Source: Kitasatospora herbaricolor (GTDB lineage: Bacteria > Actinomycetota > Actinomycetes > Streptomycetales > Streptomycetaceae). From it: a DNA stretch of 64,000 nt. Below are positions 31,656 to 39,384 of this stretch, piece after piece (positions within the stretch are counted from its first letter, which is position 1; every line of letters starts with the position of its first letter). The notes under the pieces are model-generated. The model saw only the letters and a program-made list of their open reading frames with translations, was not told the DNA's origin and searched no databases. Location of the stretch: contig NZ_JAUSVA010000002.1 in NCBI RefSeq assembly GCF_030813695.1, positions 4,898,001 to 4,962,000 on the forward strand, read 5' to 3'. The position numbers and the translations under genes are program-made.

Positions 31656-32603
31656 ATGGATCCGGCCGTCGCACTCATCGGCAGCACCCTCAACGCCACG
31701 TCGCTGCTCTCGCCCCGCGCGGCGGGGCGCGGCGCCTTCGAGATCTTCCTGCGCCCCGGCCGGCGGGGCCGGGTGCGTCCCGCCGAACGCGAGGTGCACG
31801 AACGTGCGGTCACCGAGGAGCTGATCGTCCACGGCAAGCGGGTGGTGACCTACCGCTGGGGCGACGGCGCCCGGCCCGTCCTGCTGCTGCACGGCTGGCA
31901 GTCCCGGGCCTCCCGCTACGCGGCCCTGATACCCCGGCTGCGCACGCTCGGCCTCACCCCGGTCTCCTTCGACGCGCCCGGCCACGGCGACTCCGGCGGC
32001 CGGACCACCACGATCCTGGAGTACCGCGAGGCGATCCGGCAGCTGCAGGACCGCCACGGGGACTTCGACGCCGTCGTCGCGCACTCCTTCGGGGTCACCT
32101 GCGCCTTCCTGGCGCTGCGCGGGGGCGTCCGGGCCGGGCGGCTGGTCGCGGTGGCCGGCGTCGGCGAGTTCGGTTACCTCCCGGCCCGCTTCGCCGCCGG
32201 GCTCGGCCTGCACGCCAGGGTCGAGCGGGAGCTGCGGCGCCGGATCGAGCAGGTGCTGTTCGCCGGGACGGACGACGTCTGGGAGCACTTCGACGCCGCC
32301 CACGACCCGGGCGCCGTCCCGCTGCCGATCCTCGCCGTGCACGACGAGGGGGACGCCGTCGCCCGGATCGGCCAGGCGCACCGGCTCAAGGCGGCGTACG
32401 GGGACCGCCTGCAGCTGCTGACCACCACCGGACTCGGCCACAGCCGGATCCTCACCGCCCCGGCGGTGATCGACAACATCGTCGGCTTCCTGGACGAGGC
32501 CCGTACCGAGGCCCGTACCGGGGGCCCGGCCGACGGCCGTGCGGGAGCCGGCGCGGGAGCCAGGGACGGCGCCGAGGCCGCCGCGGGGGCCGCCACCGGC
32601 TGA
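31656..32603 (+). CDS. alpha/beta-hydrolase
   Basis: A 315-residue alpha/beta-hydrolase-fold enzyme. The oxyanion region is LLLHGWQS, the nucleophile elbow is VAHSFGVT (AHSFG in place of the common GHSxG), the acid is in AVHDEGDAVA, and the base is in TTGLGHSRIL. PVSFDAPGHGDSGG is the loop after strand 4. The Ala/Gly-rich C terminus (about 25 residues) is unconserved. Substrate unknown; esterase or thioesterase activity would fit. The promoter carries a TetR-type palindrome, so the gene is probably induced by a ligand of the upstream TetR protein. Confidence 0.85.
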   Translation: MDPAVALIGSTLNATSLLSPRAAGRGAFEIFLRPGRRGRVRPAEREVHERAVTEELIVHGKRVVTYRWGDGARPVLLLHGWQSRASRYAALIPRLRTLGLTPVSFDAPGHGDSGGRTTTILEYREAIRQLQDRHGDFDAVVAHSFGVTCAFLALRGGVRAGRLVAVAGVGEFGYLPARFAAGLGLHARVERELRRRIEQVLFAGTDDVWEHFDAAHDPGAVPLPILAVHDEGDAVARIGQAHRLKAAYGDRLQLLTTTGLGHSRILTAPAVIDNIVGFLDEARTEARTGGPADGRAGAGAGARDGAEAAAGAATG

Positions 32604-32641
32604 GCACGGCCGGCGGGCCCGCCGCGCCCGCCCCGCCGCAC

Positions 32642-32681
32642 GACGGAGCGGGCGGCCCCCGGGGGGACCGCCCGCTCCGTC
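32642..32681. terminator. bidirectional terminator between hydrolase and DUF5302 genes
   Basis: A 14-bp perfect stem (32642-32655 with 32668-32681) and inner C5/G5 pairing lie between convergent genes. Confidence 0.7.
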
Positions 32682-32698
32682 AGCCACCCGGGGGAGGC

Positions 32699-32935
32699 TC
32701 AGCCGCCGCTCTTGCGACGGAAGTTGCGCTTGCCGCCGGCCGCGCCGTGGGTGCCGTGGATCTTCCCGTCGGCGCCCGGGCCGCCGCCGGCCGCGTCCGA
32801 CCGGTTGCCGTGCTTGCGCTCAAGCGCGGCGAGGAACTTCGCCTTGACGTCGTCCTGGGCGGGCGCCTCGGTCTCGGGCGTCTGCGCCGTCGCGGCCTGT
32901 TCGGTCTCCGCTGCTTCGCTCGTGTCGCTGGTCAT
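32699..32935 (-). CDS. DUF5302 family small protein
   Basis: A 78-residue, highly charged protein. The acidic N terminus (SEAAETEQAATAQTPETEA) leads to DVKAKFLAALERKHG and the basic C terminus GGKRNFRRKSG, the signature of DUF5302 in Streptomycetaceae. No helix or cysteine; probably disordered at both ends and able to contact nucleic acid or protein. Role unknown. AGGAGGTCC upstream is a strong ribosome-binding site. Confidence 0.8.
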   Translation of the reverse strand: MTSDTSEAAETEQAATAQTPETEAPAQDDVKAKFLAALERKHGNRSDAAGGGPGADGKIHGTHGAAGGKRNFRRKSGG

Positions 32936-33102
32936 TCAGGACCTCCTGGACGGGGGTGGCGCCGGATCATGCGTTCACGGACACGATGCCACGTCCAGCA
33001 GGGGGCGGCGGCCCGATTGCCGCCCGTGCGGCGCACCGGCCGGGCCGGCGGCCCGCCGTCCGGGGCGGGCGCCGGGCTCACGGACCGGGTCACGCGCCGG
33101 GG

Positions 33103-33216
33103 TCAGCGCGAGTGCTCGGCCTCGTCGGGGAAGCGCGGCCCGCCGATCAGGTACAGCAGCGCGGCGGTGGGGAAGCCGATGGAGGCGACCACCAGGACGA
33201 TGAACTGCCAGACCAT
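33103..33216 (-). CDS. 37-residue single-helix membrane protein
   Basis: A short minus-strand gene: ATG at 33216, TGA at 33103. The peptide starts MVWQFIVLVVASIGFP and continues TAALLYLIGGPRFPDE, ending AEHSR. Residues 2-25 form one transmembrane helix; the polar tail is acidic then basic. GAGGAGCT lies four bases before the ATG, an excellent ribosome-binding site, which with the composition argues for a real gene. Small one-helix proteins often modulate a membrane partner, but no partner is indicated. It lies between DUF5302 and the divergent PP2C-like gene. Confidence 0.65.
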   Translation of the reverse strand: MVWQFIVLVVASIGFPTAALLYLIGGPRFPDEAEHSR

Positions 33217-33396
33217 CGGAGCTCCTCGGACGGCTCGGTGCGACGGGGGGCGGTGCGGTCACCGTCGGCCCGGACCGGCCGGACGGCGGTGATATACGAC
33301 GGTATGTCGGCATCCGTCCGGTGGCCACCGGACACGTCCGAGGGATCGCGTGCAGGGGTCTGGGCACCGCGCCCACCCGGCGGCCACACTGACGGG

Positions 33397-34218
33397 ATGC
33401 ACGTACAGCTCGCAGGGGAACCGCAGGAGCCGGGCCGGGAGAGCGAGGACTTCGCCGTGGCCTCCTCGGAGGCGCTGGTGCTGCTCGACGGGTCGAGCTC
33501 GCCGGAGGCGATGGAGTCGGGGTGCCGGCACGGCACCCCGTGGTTCGTGCGCAGACTCGGGGTGCACCTGCTGGCCCGGCTGACCGACCGCGCCGACCGC
33601 TCGATCGCGGAGTGCCTGGCCGACGCCATCGCGGAGACGGCCGCACTGCACGGCGGGCGCTGCGACCTGGGGCACCACAACACGCCGGCCGCCATGGTGG
33701 TGGCCGCCCGCCGGCACGGAGCCTCGCTGGAGTACCTGGTGCTCGGCGACTCGCTGCTGGTCCTCCAGTACAAGGACGGCCCGCCGAGGGTGATCGGCGA
33801 CAACCAGCGCTTCCCGGACGGGGAGGAACTGCGCCGGCGGATCTGGACGACGGTGCCCGGCTCCGAGGAGCGCGAGGAGCTGCACCTGCGGTACGCGCTG
33901 GCCGTCCGGGCGGCCCGCAACAGCGGGAACGGGCCGTGGATCGCGGCGGCCTCGCCGAAGGCGGCCGGCCACGCGGAGACCGGCTTCGTCCCGCTGGAGG
34001 ACCTGCGGGCGGTCGCCGCCGTCTCGGACGGCGCCTCCCGGTTCACCGAGCGGTTCGGCCTCGGCAGCTGGTCGGACGCCCTGCAACTGCTCGCCGAGTC
34101 GGGCCCGGCCGAGCTGATCGCGCAGGTCAGGGCGGTGGAGCGGGCCGATGCCGGGTGCGAGCGCTGGCCGCGCGGCAAGGCGCACGACGACGCCTCGGCC
34201 CTGTACGCCAGGATCTGA
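33397..34218 (+). CDS. PP2C-like phosphatase-fold protein
   Basis: A 273-residue protein with the spacing of metal-binding acidic residues found in PP2C/PPM phosphatases: SEALVLLDGSSSP near 25-40, LVLGDSLLVLQ near 120, VAAVSDGASRFTE near 210 and KAHDDASALYARI at the end. It also has a His-rich RCDLGHHNTPAAM stretch. It may dephosphorylate serine/threonine or be a degenerate relative. A CACACT hexamer ends six bases before the ATG, again suggesting a leaderless start. A hairpin downstream separates it from the convergent pirin gene. Confidence 0.72.
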   Translation: MHVQLAGEPQEPGRESEDFAVASSEALVLLDGSSSPEAMESGCRHGTPWFVRRLGVHLLARLTDRADRSIAECLADAIAETAALHGGRCDLGHHNTPAAMVVAARRHGASLEYLVLGDSLLVLQYKDGPPRVIGDNQRFPDGEELRRRIWTTVPGSEEREELHLRYALAVRAARNSGNGPWIAAASPKAAGHAETGFVPLEDLRAVAAVSDGASRFTERFGLGSWSDALQLLAESGPAELIAQVRAVERADAGCERWPRGKAHDDASALYARI

Positions 34219-34257
34219 GCGCGGCCACCGCCCGGGCGCTTCCCGGCCGGTCACGGC

Positions 34258-34284
34258 CGATGCCCGGCCGGGGGCCGGGCATCG
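34258..34284. terminator. bidirectional terminator between PP2C-like and pirin genes
   Basis: A 12-bp perfect stem (34258-34269 with 34273-34284) with a three-base loop. Confidence 0.7.
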
Positions 34285-34305
34285 TCGGGCGTGGACCGGG
34301 GGCGC

Positions 34306-35256
34306 TCAGTCGATCGGGTGGCCGAAGGAGCCGGACTGGAAGTCCTTCATGGCCTGCTCCAGCTCGCGGTGGCTGTTCATCACGAACGGCCCGTACCAGG
34401 CCACCGGCTCCCGGATCGGCTGCCCGCCCAGGACGATCACGTCCAGGTTGGGGTGCCGGGAGTCCTGCTTGAGGTCGGCGGAGATGGTGAGGGTGTCGCC
34501 CTCGCCGAAGACCGTCGCCTGTCCGGTGTGCACCGGGCGGCCCTCGGCGCCCACCTTGCCGTCGCCGTTCAGGACGTACGCGAGGGCGTTGAAGTCCCGC
34601 CGCCAGGGGATGGTGACCTGCGCGCCGGGGGTGATCGAGGCGTGCAGCAGGGTGATCGGGGTGTGGGTGGCCCCGGGGCCCTGGTGGCCGTCCAGCTCGC
34701 CGGCGATCAGGCGCAGGATCGCGCCGCCGTCGGGGGTGGAGAGCAGCTTGACGTGCCCGCCGTGGATGTCCTGGTAGCGCGGGGCGGTCATCTTGTCGGA
34801 GGCCGGCAGGTTGACCCAGAGCTGGATGCCGTGGAAGAGGCCGCCGGTGGCGACCAGCGACTCCGGCGGGGTCTCGATGTGCAGGATGCCGGAGCCGGCC
34901 GTCATCCACTGGGTGTCGCCGCCGCCGAGGTGGCCGCCGCCGCCGTGCGAGTCCTTGTGGATGAACTCGCCGTCGATCAGGTAGGTGACCGTCTCGAAGC
35001 CGCGGTGCGGGTGCCAGGGCGTGCCCTTGGGCTCCCCGACGCCGTACTCCACCTCGCCCATCTGGTCCATCATGATGAACGGGTCGAGGTACTTGGTGTT
35101 GATCTTCGCGAAGGCGCGGCGGACGGGGAAGCCCTCGCCTTCGAAGCCCTCGGGGGCGGTGACCACCGTGAGGACCGGCCGCGGCGTGTTGGCTGCGGGG
35201 TCGGGGGTGGCGACGCGCGGGAGGGTCAGCGGGTTGTCGACGGTCACGGCGGGCAT
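34306..35256 (-). CDS. pirin-family protein
   Basis: A 316-residue bicupin. The N-terminal cupin holds the metal ligands: His-x-His in WHPHRGFETVTYLIDGE, and His/Glu in SGILHIETP, the usual Fe site of pirins and quercetinases. GGLFHGIQLWVNLP and PITLLHASITPGAQVTIPW are the family blocks. Pirins are quercetin-2,3-dioxygenase-like enzymes or redox-sensing regulators; which applies here is not visible. A 43-base inverted repeat upstream suggests control by a MarR-type repressor. The gene is monocistronic. Confidence 0.9.
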   Translation of the reverse strand: MPAVTVDNPLTLPRVATPDPAANTPRPVLTVVTAPEGFEGEGFPVRRAFAKINTKYLDPFIMMDQMGEVEYGVGEPKGTPWHPHRGFETVTYLIDGEFIHKDSHGGGGHLGGGDTQWMTAGSGILHIETPPESLVATGGLFHGIQLWVNLPASDKMTAPRYQDIHGGHVKLLSTPDGGAILRLIAGELDGHQGPGATHTPITLLHASITPGAQVTIPWRRDFNALAYVLNGDGKVGAEGRPVHTGQATVFGEGDTLTISADLKQDSRHPNLDVIVLGGQPIREPVAWYGPFVMNSHRELEQAMKDFQSGSFGHPID

Positions 35257-35295
35257 GTCGGCCTCCTTCGGGGTGTCTGGCCTACGCCCAACAGA

Positions 35296-35338
35296 TTAGT
35301 TCAATTCTCAACCACAGGCAAGTTGAAGATTGAACTAA
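35296..35338 (-). promoter_or_regulatory. large inverted repeat upstream of pirin, candidate MarR-type operator
   Basis: TTAGTTCAATTCTCAAC (35296-35312) pairs with GTTGAAGATTGAACTAA (35322-35338), two mismatches in 17. The outer ten bases on each side are exact. Each arm contains repeated TTGAA/TTCAA motifs. It lies 40-82 bases upstream of the pirin start in one of the most AT-rich spots of the region. A related element sits upstream of the GNAT gene at 49242. Confidence 0.6.
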
Positions 35339-35376
35339 ATGGGTGAACCGATGCCCGCCGGGCACCGCCCGCCGGA

Positions 35377-35880
35377 TCAGCCGTACATCCGCCGCATGGT
35401 GAAGTCCACCATCTGCTCCACGGCCTTGGCGTCGAACACCATCCGGTGCTCGCCCTCCATGTCCAGGGCGAAGCCGTACCCGGTCGGCAGCAGGTCCAGC
35501 ACCTCGGCGCCGGAGACGCTGAAGTGCTTGGACTCCTTGCCGGCGTAGCGGCGCAGCTCCTTCAGCGAGCTGAACATCGGGATCACCGGCGTGGGGGTGT
35601 TGTGCAGGGCGAGGAAGCCCGGCCGGTCGCCGCGCGGGCAGTGCACCTTGGAGGTGATGAAGATGGCCTGGAAGTCCTCCACCGCCATCGAGCCGGTGGT
35701 GAAGGCCCGGACCGCGTCCGCCAGCGAGGGCGGGGAGGGCTCCGGGTACAGGGACTGCTGCGGCGCGGCCTGCGGCTGCTCGCCGTACGGGCCGGCGCCG
35801 GGCATGCCGTTCATCCCCGGCTGCGGCCCCGCCTGCTGGTAGGGGTCGCTCGGGTATGCGGTCTGGTCATAGCCGTACAC
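35377..35880 (-). CDS. SseB-domain protein
   Basis: A 167-residue protein. The N terminus (1-50) is Gln/Pro/Tyr-rich and low-complexity (YDQTAYPSDPYQQAG). Residues 50-165 match the SseB N-terminal domain: FLALHNTPTPVIPMFSSLKELRRYAGKES, then EVLDLLPTGYGFALDMEGEHRMVFD. SseB-like proteins in actinobacteria have been linked to sulphurtransferase regulation or type VII secretion; here the role is unknown. It starts at a GTG at 35880 next to the intergenic region of the divergent acyl-CoA dehydrogenase. Confidence 0.8.
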   Translation of the reverse strand: MYGYDQTAYPSDPYQQAGPQPGMNGMPGAGPYGEQPQAAPQQSLYPEPSPPSLADAVRAFTTGSMAVEDFQAIFITSKVHCPRGDRPGFLALHNTPTPVIPMFSSLKELRRYAGKESKHFSVSGAEVLDLLPTGYGFALDMEGEHRMVFDAKAVEQMVDFTMRRMYG

Positions 35881-36040
35881 ACGGACAGGCTATCGGGAGC
35901 GCGCTCCCCTGTGGGGCGGTCGATCCTGACAAGGACTACCCGTCCGGCGTTGTGGAAGGTTGCCACGGGCCGGCGGCCCGTCGACGTGACAACGTTCATA
36001 GCTGATTCGCCACTGATTCGCCGCGAGGGGCTTGAACAAG

Positions 36041-36079
36041 TTACCGCCGGGTAGCATCATGATGTCTACTGGTGGGTAA
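36041..36079 (+). promoter_or_regulatory. paired palindromes upstream of acyl-CoA dehydrogenase
   Basis: TTACCGCCGGGTAG (36041-36054) and CTACTGGTGGGTAA (36066-36079) share a TAC(C/T)G..GGGTA core and are 25 bases apart. The first overlaps TAGCAT (36052-36057), a possible -10. The arrangement fits two operators for a TetR-type fatty-acid regulator. A GATTCGCC pair (36004-36011, 36015-36022) lies just upstream. Confidence 0.5.
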
Positions 36080-36133
36080 GTGGGGTGCCCGGCGCGGCGA
36101 ACCCCCGGAAGCGACGAACCGGAGAAAACGGCC

Positions 36134-37963
36134 ATGGGTCACTACAAGTCCAACCTGCGGGATGTGGAGTTCAACCTCTTCGAGGTGTTCGGCCGCGACC
36201 AGGTGTACGGCACCGGTCCGTTCGCCGACATGGACGTCGAGACCGCGAAGAACATCCTCAGCGAGATCGCACGCCTCGCCGAGAACGACCTCGCCGCGTC
36301 CTTCGTCGACGCCGACCGCAACCCGCCGGTCTTCGACCCGGAGACCAACACCGCGCCGGTTCCGGCCTCCTTCAAGAAGAGCTACCAGACCTTCATGGAC
36401 GCCGAGTGGTGGCGCCTGGGCATCCCGGAGGCCATCGGCGGCCAGGTCACCCCGTCCTCGCTGATCTGGGCCTTCGCCGAGCAGATCCTCGGCTCGAACC
36501 CGGCCATCTGGATGTACTCCTCCGGCCCGGCCTTCGCCGGCGTCGTCCACGAGGAGGGCACCGAGGAGCAGGCCAAGGTCGCCCAGCGCATGGTCGACCG
36601 CCAGTGGGGCGCCACCATGGTGCTGACCGAGCCCGACGCGGGCTCCGACGTCGGCGCCGGCCGCACCAAGGCGATCAAGCAGGAGGACGGCTCCTGGCAC
36701 ATCGAGGGCGTCAAGCGCTTCATCACCTCGGGCGAGCACGACATGTCCGAGAACATCATCCACCTGGTGCTGGCCCGCCCCGAGGGCGGCAAGCTCGGCA
36801 CCAAGGGCCTGGGCCTCTACATCGTGCCCAAGTACGACTTCGACTGGGAGACCGGCGAGCTCGGCGAGCGCAACGGCGTCTACGCCACCAACGTCGAGCA
36901 CAAGATGGGCCTGAAGGCCTCCAACACGTGCGAGATGACCTTCGGCGCCAAGCACCCGGCCAAGGGCTGGCTGCTCGGCGAGACCGTCGACGGCATCCGC
37001 CAGATGTTCAAGATCATCGAGTTCGCCCGGATGATGGTCGGCACGAAGGCCATCGCCACCCTCTCCACCGGCTACCTGAACGCGCTGGAGTACGCCAAGG
37101 AGCGCGTGCAGGGCGCCGACATCTCCAACTTCCTGGACAAGGCCGCCCCCCGGGTCACCATCACCAACCACCCGGACGTCCGCCGCTCGCTGATGACCCA
37201 GAAGGCCTACGCCGAGGGCATGCGCGCGCTCGTCCTGCTCACCGCCTCCACCCAGGACGACGTCCTCGCCGCCCGCCTGCGCGGCGAGCACGACGAGGCC
37301 GCCGAGCGCCTCAACGACCTGCTGCTGCCGATCGTCAAGGGCTACGGCTCGGAGAAGTCGTACGAGCAGCTCGCCCAGTCCCTGCAGACCTTCGGCGGCT
37401 CCGGCTACCTGCAGGAGTACCCGATCGAGCAGTACATCCGGGACGCCAAGATCGACACCCTCTACGAGGGCACCACCGCGATCCAGGGCCTGGACTTCTT
37501 CTTCCGCAAGATCGTCAAGGACGGCGGCCAGGCCCTCACCGCCGTCTCCGAGCAGATCCAGAAGTTCCTCGGCGCGGCCGAGGGCGGCGACGCCCTCGCC
37601 ACCGAGCGCGAGCTGCTCGCCAAGGCCGCCGGCGACCTGGAGGCGATCGTCGGCAAGATGCTCGCCGACCTGTCCTCGGTCGAGCAGGACGTCAAGAACA
37701 TGTACAAGGTGGGCCTCAACAGCACCCGCCTGCTCATGGTCTCGGGCGACGTCGTCATCGGCTGGCTGCTGCTGCGCCAGGCCGCCGTCGCGCTCGCCAA
37801 GCTGGAGGCCGGCGCCTCGGAGAAGGACGTCGCCTTCTACCAGGGCAAGGTCGCCGCCGCCCGCTTCTTCGCCCGCAACATCCTGCCGACCATCACCCCG
37901 CAGCGGGTGATCGCCGAGGGCGTCGACAACGAGATCATGGACCTCGCGGAGGAGGCGTTCTAA
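36134..37963 (+). CDS. acyl-CoA dehydrogenase with large C-terminal extension
   Basis: A 609-residue flavoenzyme of the FadE-like type with a C-terminal domain (DUF-like, about 460-609) beyond the usual acyl-CoA dehydrogenase fold. Motifs: LTEPDAGSDVGAGRTKA (substrate/FAD block), FITSGEHDMSENIIHLVLARP, the TFGGSGYLQEYPIEQYIRDAKIDTLYEGTTAIQGLD block with the catalytic Glu in YEGTTA. It oxidises acyl-CoA to enoyl-CoA in beta-oxidation, probably of long-chain substrates. The ATG at 36134 follows GGAG. Strong codon bias suggests high expression. No other fad gene is near. Confidence 0.93.
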   Translation: MGHYKSNLRDVEFNLFEVFGRDQVYGTGPFADMDVETAKNILSEIARLAENDLAASFVDADRNPPVFDPETNTAPVPASFKKSYQTFMDAEWWRLGIPEAIGGQVTPSSLIWAFAEQILGSNPAIWMYSSGPAFAGVVHEEGTEEQAKVAQRMVDRQWGATMVLTEPDAGSDVGAGRTKAIKQEDGSWHIEGVKRFITSGEHDMSENIIHLVLARPEGGKLGTKGLGLYIVPKYDFDWETGELGERNGVYATNVEHKMGLKASNTCEMTFGAKHPAKGWLLGETVDGIRQMFKIIEFARMMVGTKAIATLSTGYLNALEYAKERVQGADISNFLDKAAPRVTITNHPDVRRSLMTQKAYAEGMRALVLLTASTQDDVLAARLRGEHDEAAERLNDLLLPIVKGYGSEKSYEQLAQSLQTFGGSGYLQEYPIEQYIRDAKIDTLYEGTTAIQGLDFFFRKIVKDGGQALTAVSEQIQKFLGAAEGGDALATERELLAKAAGDLEAIVGKMLADLSSVEQDVKNMYKVGLNSTRLLMVSGDVVIGWLLLRQAAVALAKLEAGASEKDVAFYQGKVAAARFFARNILPTITPQRVIAEGVDNEIMDLAEEAF

Positions 37964-38047
37964 GGACGCCCACCGGTCACCGCGACCGCCCCGGACCGGG
38001 GCGCGCCGCGCCTGACACCTCCCGAACGACCGCCTGACCCACCCTCA

Positions 38048-38087
38048 GCACGAAGGGGGCCCGCCACCCGGCGGGCCCCCTTCGTGC
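38048..38087. terminator. bidirectional terminator after acyl-CoA dehydrogenase
   Basis: An 18-bp perfect stem (38048-38065 with 38070-38087) with a four-base loop between convergent genes. Confidence 0.78.
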
Positions 38088-38136
38088 TGCCCGGCCGCCA
38101 CCCGGCCACTGCCCGGACGGCACCTGGCCGGGGCGC

Positions 38137-39384
38137 TCAGCCGCTGCGCAGCGCCTTCAGCGGATCCGTCCGGGCAGCCCGCAGGGCCGGGTACAGGCCG
38201 GCCAGCAGCCCGACCACGCTGCCGATCAGCGGGGCCGGCAGGGTGGCCGCCGGCTGCAGCACCGCCGTCCACTCCCGCGCCGCGGCCACCGCGAGCACCG
38301 TCACCACTCCCAATCCCGTGCCGACCAGCCCGCCGAGCGTGCCCAGCGCCGTCGACTCGGTCAGGAACTGCCCGGCGATGTGCCGGGTCCTGGCCCCCAG
38401 CGAGCGGCGCAGCCCGATCTCCTCGGTGCGCTCCAGCACCGCCACCAGCGTGGTGTTGGCGATCCCGACCGCGCCGACCAGCAGGCAGATCGCCGCCAGC
38501 GCCAGGAAGAGGCCGGTCAGGTCCGAGGTCACCCGGTCCTGCAGGCTGTGCGGGTCCGGCGGCGGCACCACCGTGAACGCCTCCGGCGCGTCCGGGCGCA
38601 GCGCGAGCGGCAGCTGCCCGGCCACCACCCCGGCCGCCCCCACCCGGGTCGACACCAGCGCCCGGGTGCCCTGATCGCCCCCGGACGGGGGACTGCCGAA
38701 GCGCTCCAGCGCGGTGGACGCCGGGACGATCACCCCGAGCAGCGCCTCAGGCCGGCGCCGCACGTCCGAGTAGACCCCGATCACGGTGTACGGGATCCCG
38801 CCGATGAAGACCGCCGGCTGGGCGTCCAGCCGGCTCACCCCGAGCCGCTGGGCGGCGGCCGAACTGAGCAGCACCACCGGCTGACGGGAGTCCTGCACGT
38901 ACGGGTCGAAGGGGACCCCGGCGACCATCGTCGGCTCCATCGCCGCCACCGCCCCCGGGGTGGCGGCCAGCAGGGCCAGCCCCTGCCCGGCGTCCGGCCC
39001 GGTGGGGGTGGCGGCCATCGGCGGGACGGCGGGGACGGGCCACCAGACCCCGCCCGCCCGCACCCCGTCGATCCGGGCCAGCCGGGCATCGGTGTCCGCC
39101 GGAAAGCTGGTCGGCGGGTTGACGCCGGCCGGCAGGCCCTCCCCCGAGGGGTGGTCGCCGGCCGTCACCGTGGTCGCCCTGGTCAGGTTGAACTGCTCGC
39201 CGATCTGCCCCGAGGCGGTGGCCGTCAGCCCGAGCACCGCCACGAAGGCGCCGATGCCGAGCACCGTGCCGAGCATGGTCAGCGCCGTCCGTCCGGGTCG
39301 TTGCAGGGTGCCCGACAGGGCCTCGGCGAACAGGTCGCGCAGGCCGAGCCGGGAGCCGGGCCCCGGCAGGAGGCTCCTGGCCAT
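38137..39384 (-). CDS. MacB/FtsX-like ABC exporter permease
   Basis: A 415-residue permease with one N-terminal helix (TALTMLGTVLGIGAFVAVLGLT), a large extracytoplasmic MacB_PCD domain (about 60-280) and three C-terminal helices (FLALAAICLLVGAVGIANTTLVAVLERTEEIGLRRSLGA and following). ERTEEIGLRRSLGAR is the conserved coupling loop of FtsX-type permeases. The start shares one base with the ATPase stop (TGATG), so the two are coupled. With the ATPase and adaptor it forms a MacAB-like exporter; a Gram-positive has no outer-membrane channel, so it acts at the cell membrane. Confidence 0.88.
   Translation of the reverse strand: MARSLLPGPGSRLGLRDLFAEALSGTLQRPGRTALTMLGTVLGIGAFVAVLGLTATASGQIGEQFNLTRATTVTAGDHPSGEGLPAGVNPPTSFPADTDARLARIDGVRAGGVWWPVPAVPPMAATPTGPDAGQGLALLAATPGAVAAMEPTMVAGVPFDPYVQDSRQPVVLLSSAAAQRLGVSRLDAQPAVFIGGIPYTVIGVYSDVRRRPEALLGVIVPASTALERFGSPPSGGDQGTRALVSTRVGAAGVVAGQLPLALRPDAPEAFTVVPPPDPHSLQDRVTSDLTGLFLALAAICLLVGAVGIANTTLVAVLERTEEIGLRRSLGARTRHIAGQFLTESTALGTLGGLVGTGLGVVTVLAVAAAREWTAVLQPAATLPAPLIGSVVGLLAGLYPALRAARTDPLKALRSG

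Noticed and set aside
27711..32687. A 1658-codon open frame on the minus strand
   Set aside because: It runs antisense through allantoicase, the Cys-rich gene, the amidase, TetR and hydrolase genes, all with clear motifs. Its predicted product is low-complexity Gly/Arg/Ala/Pro. Such long antisense frames are normal in very GC-rich DNA.
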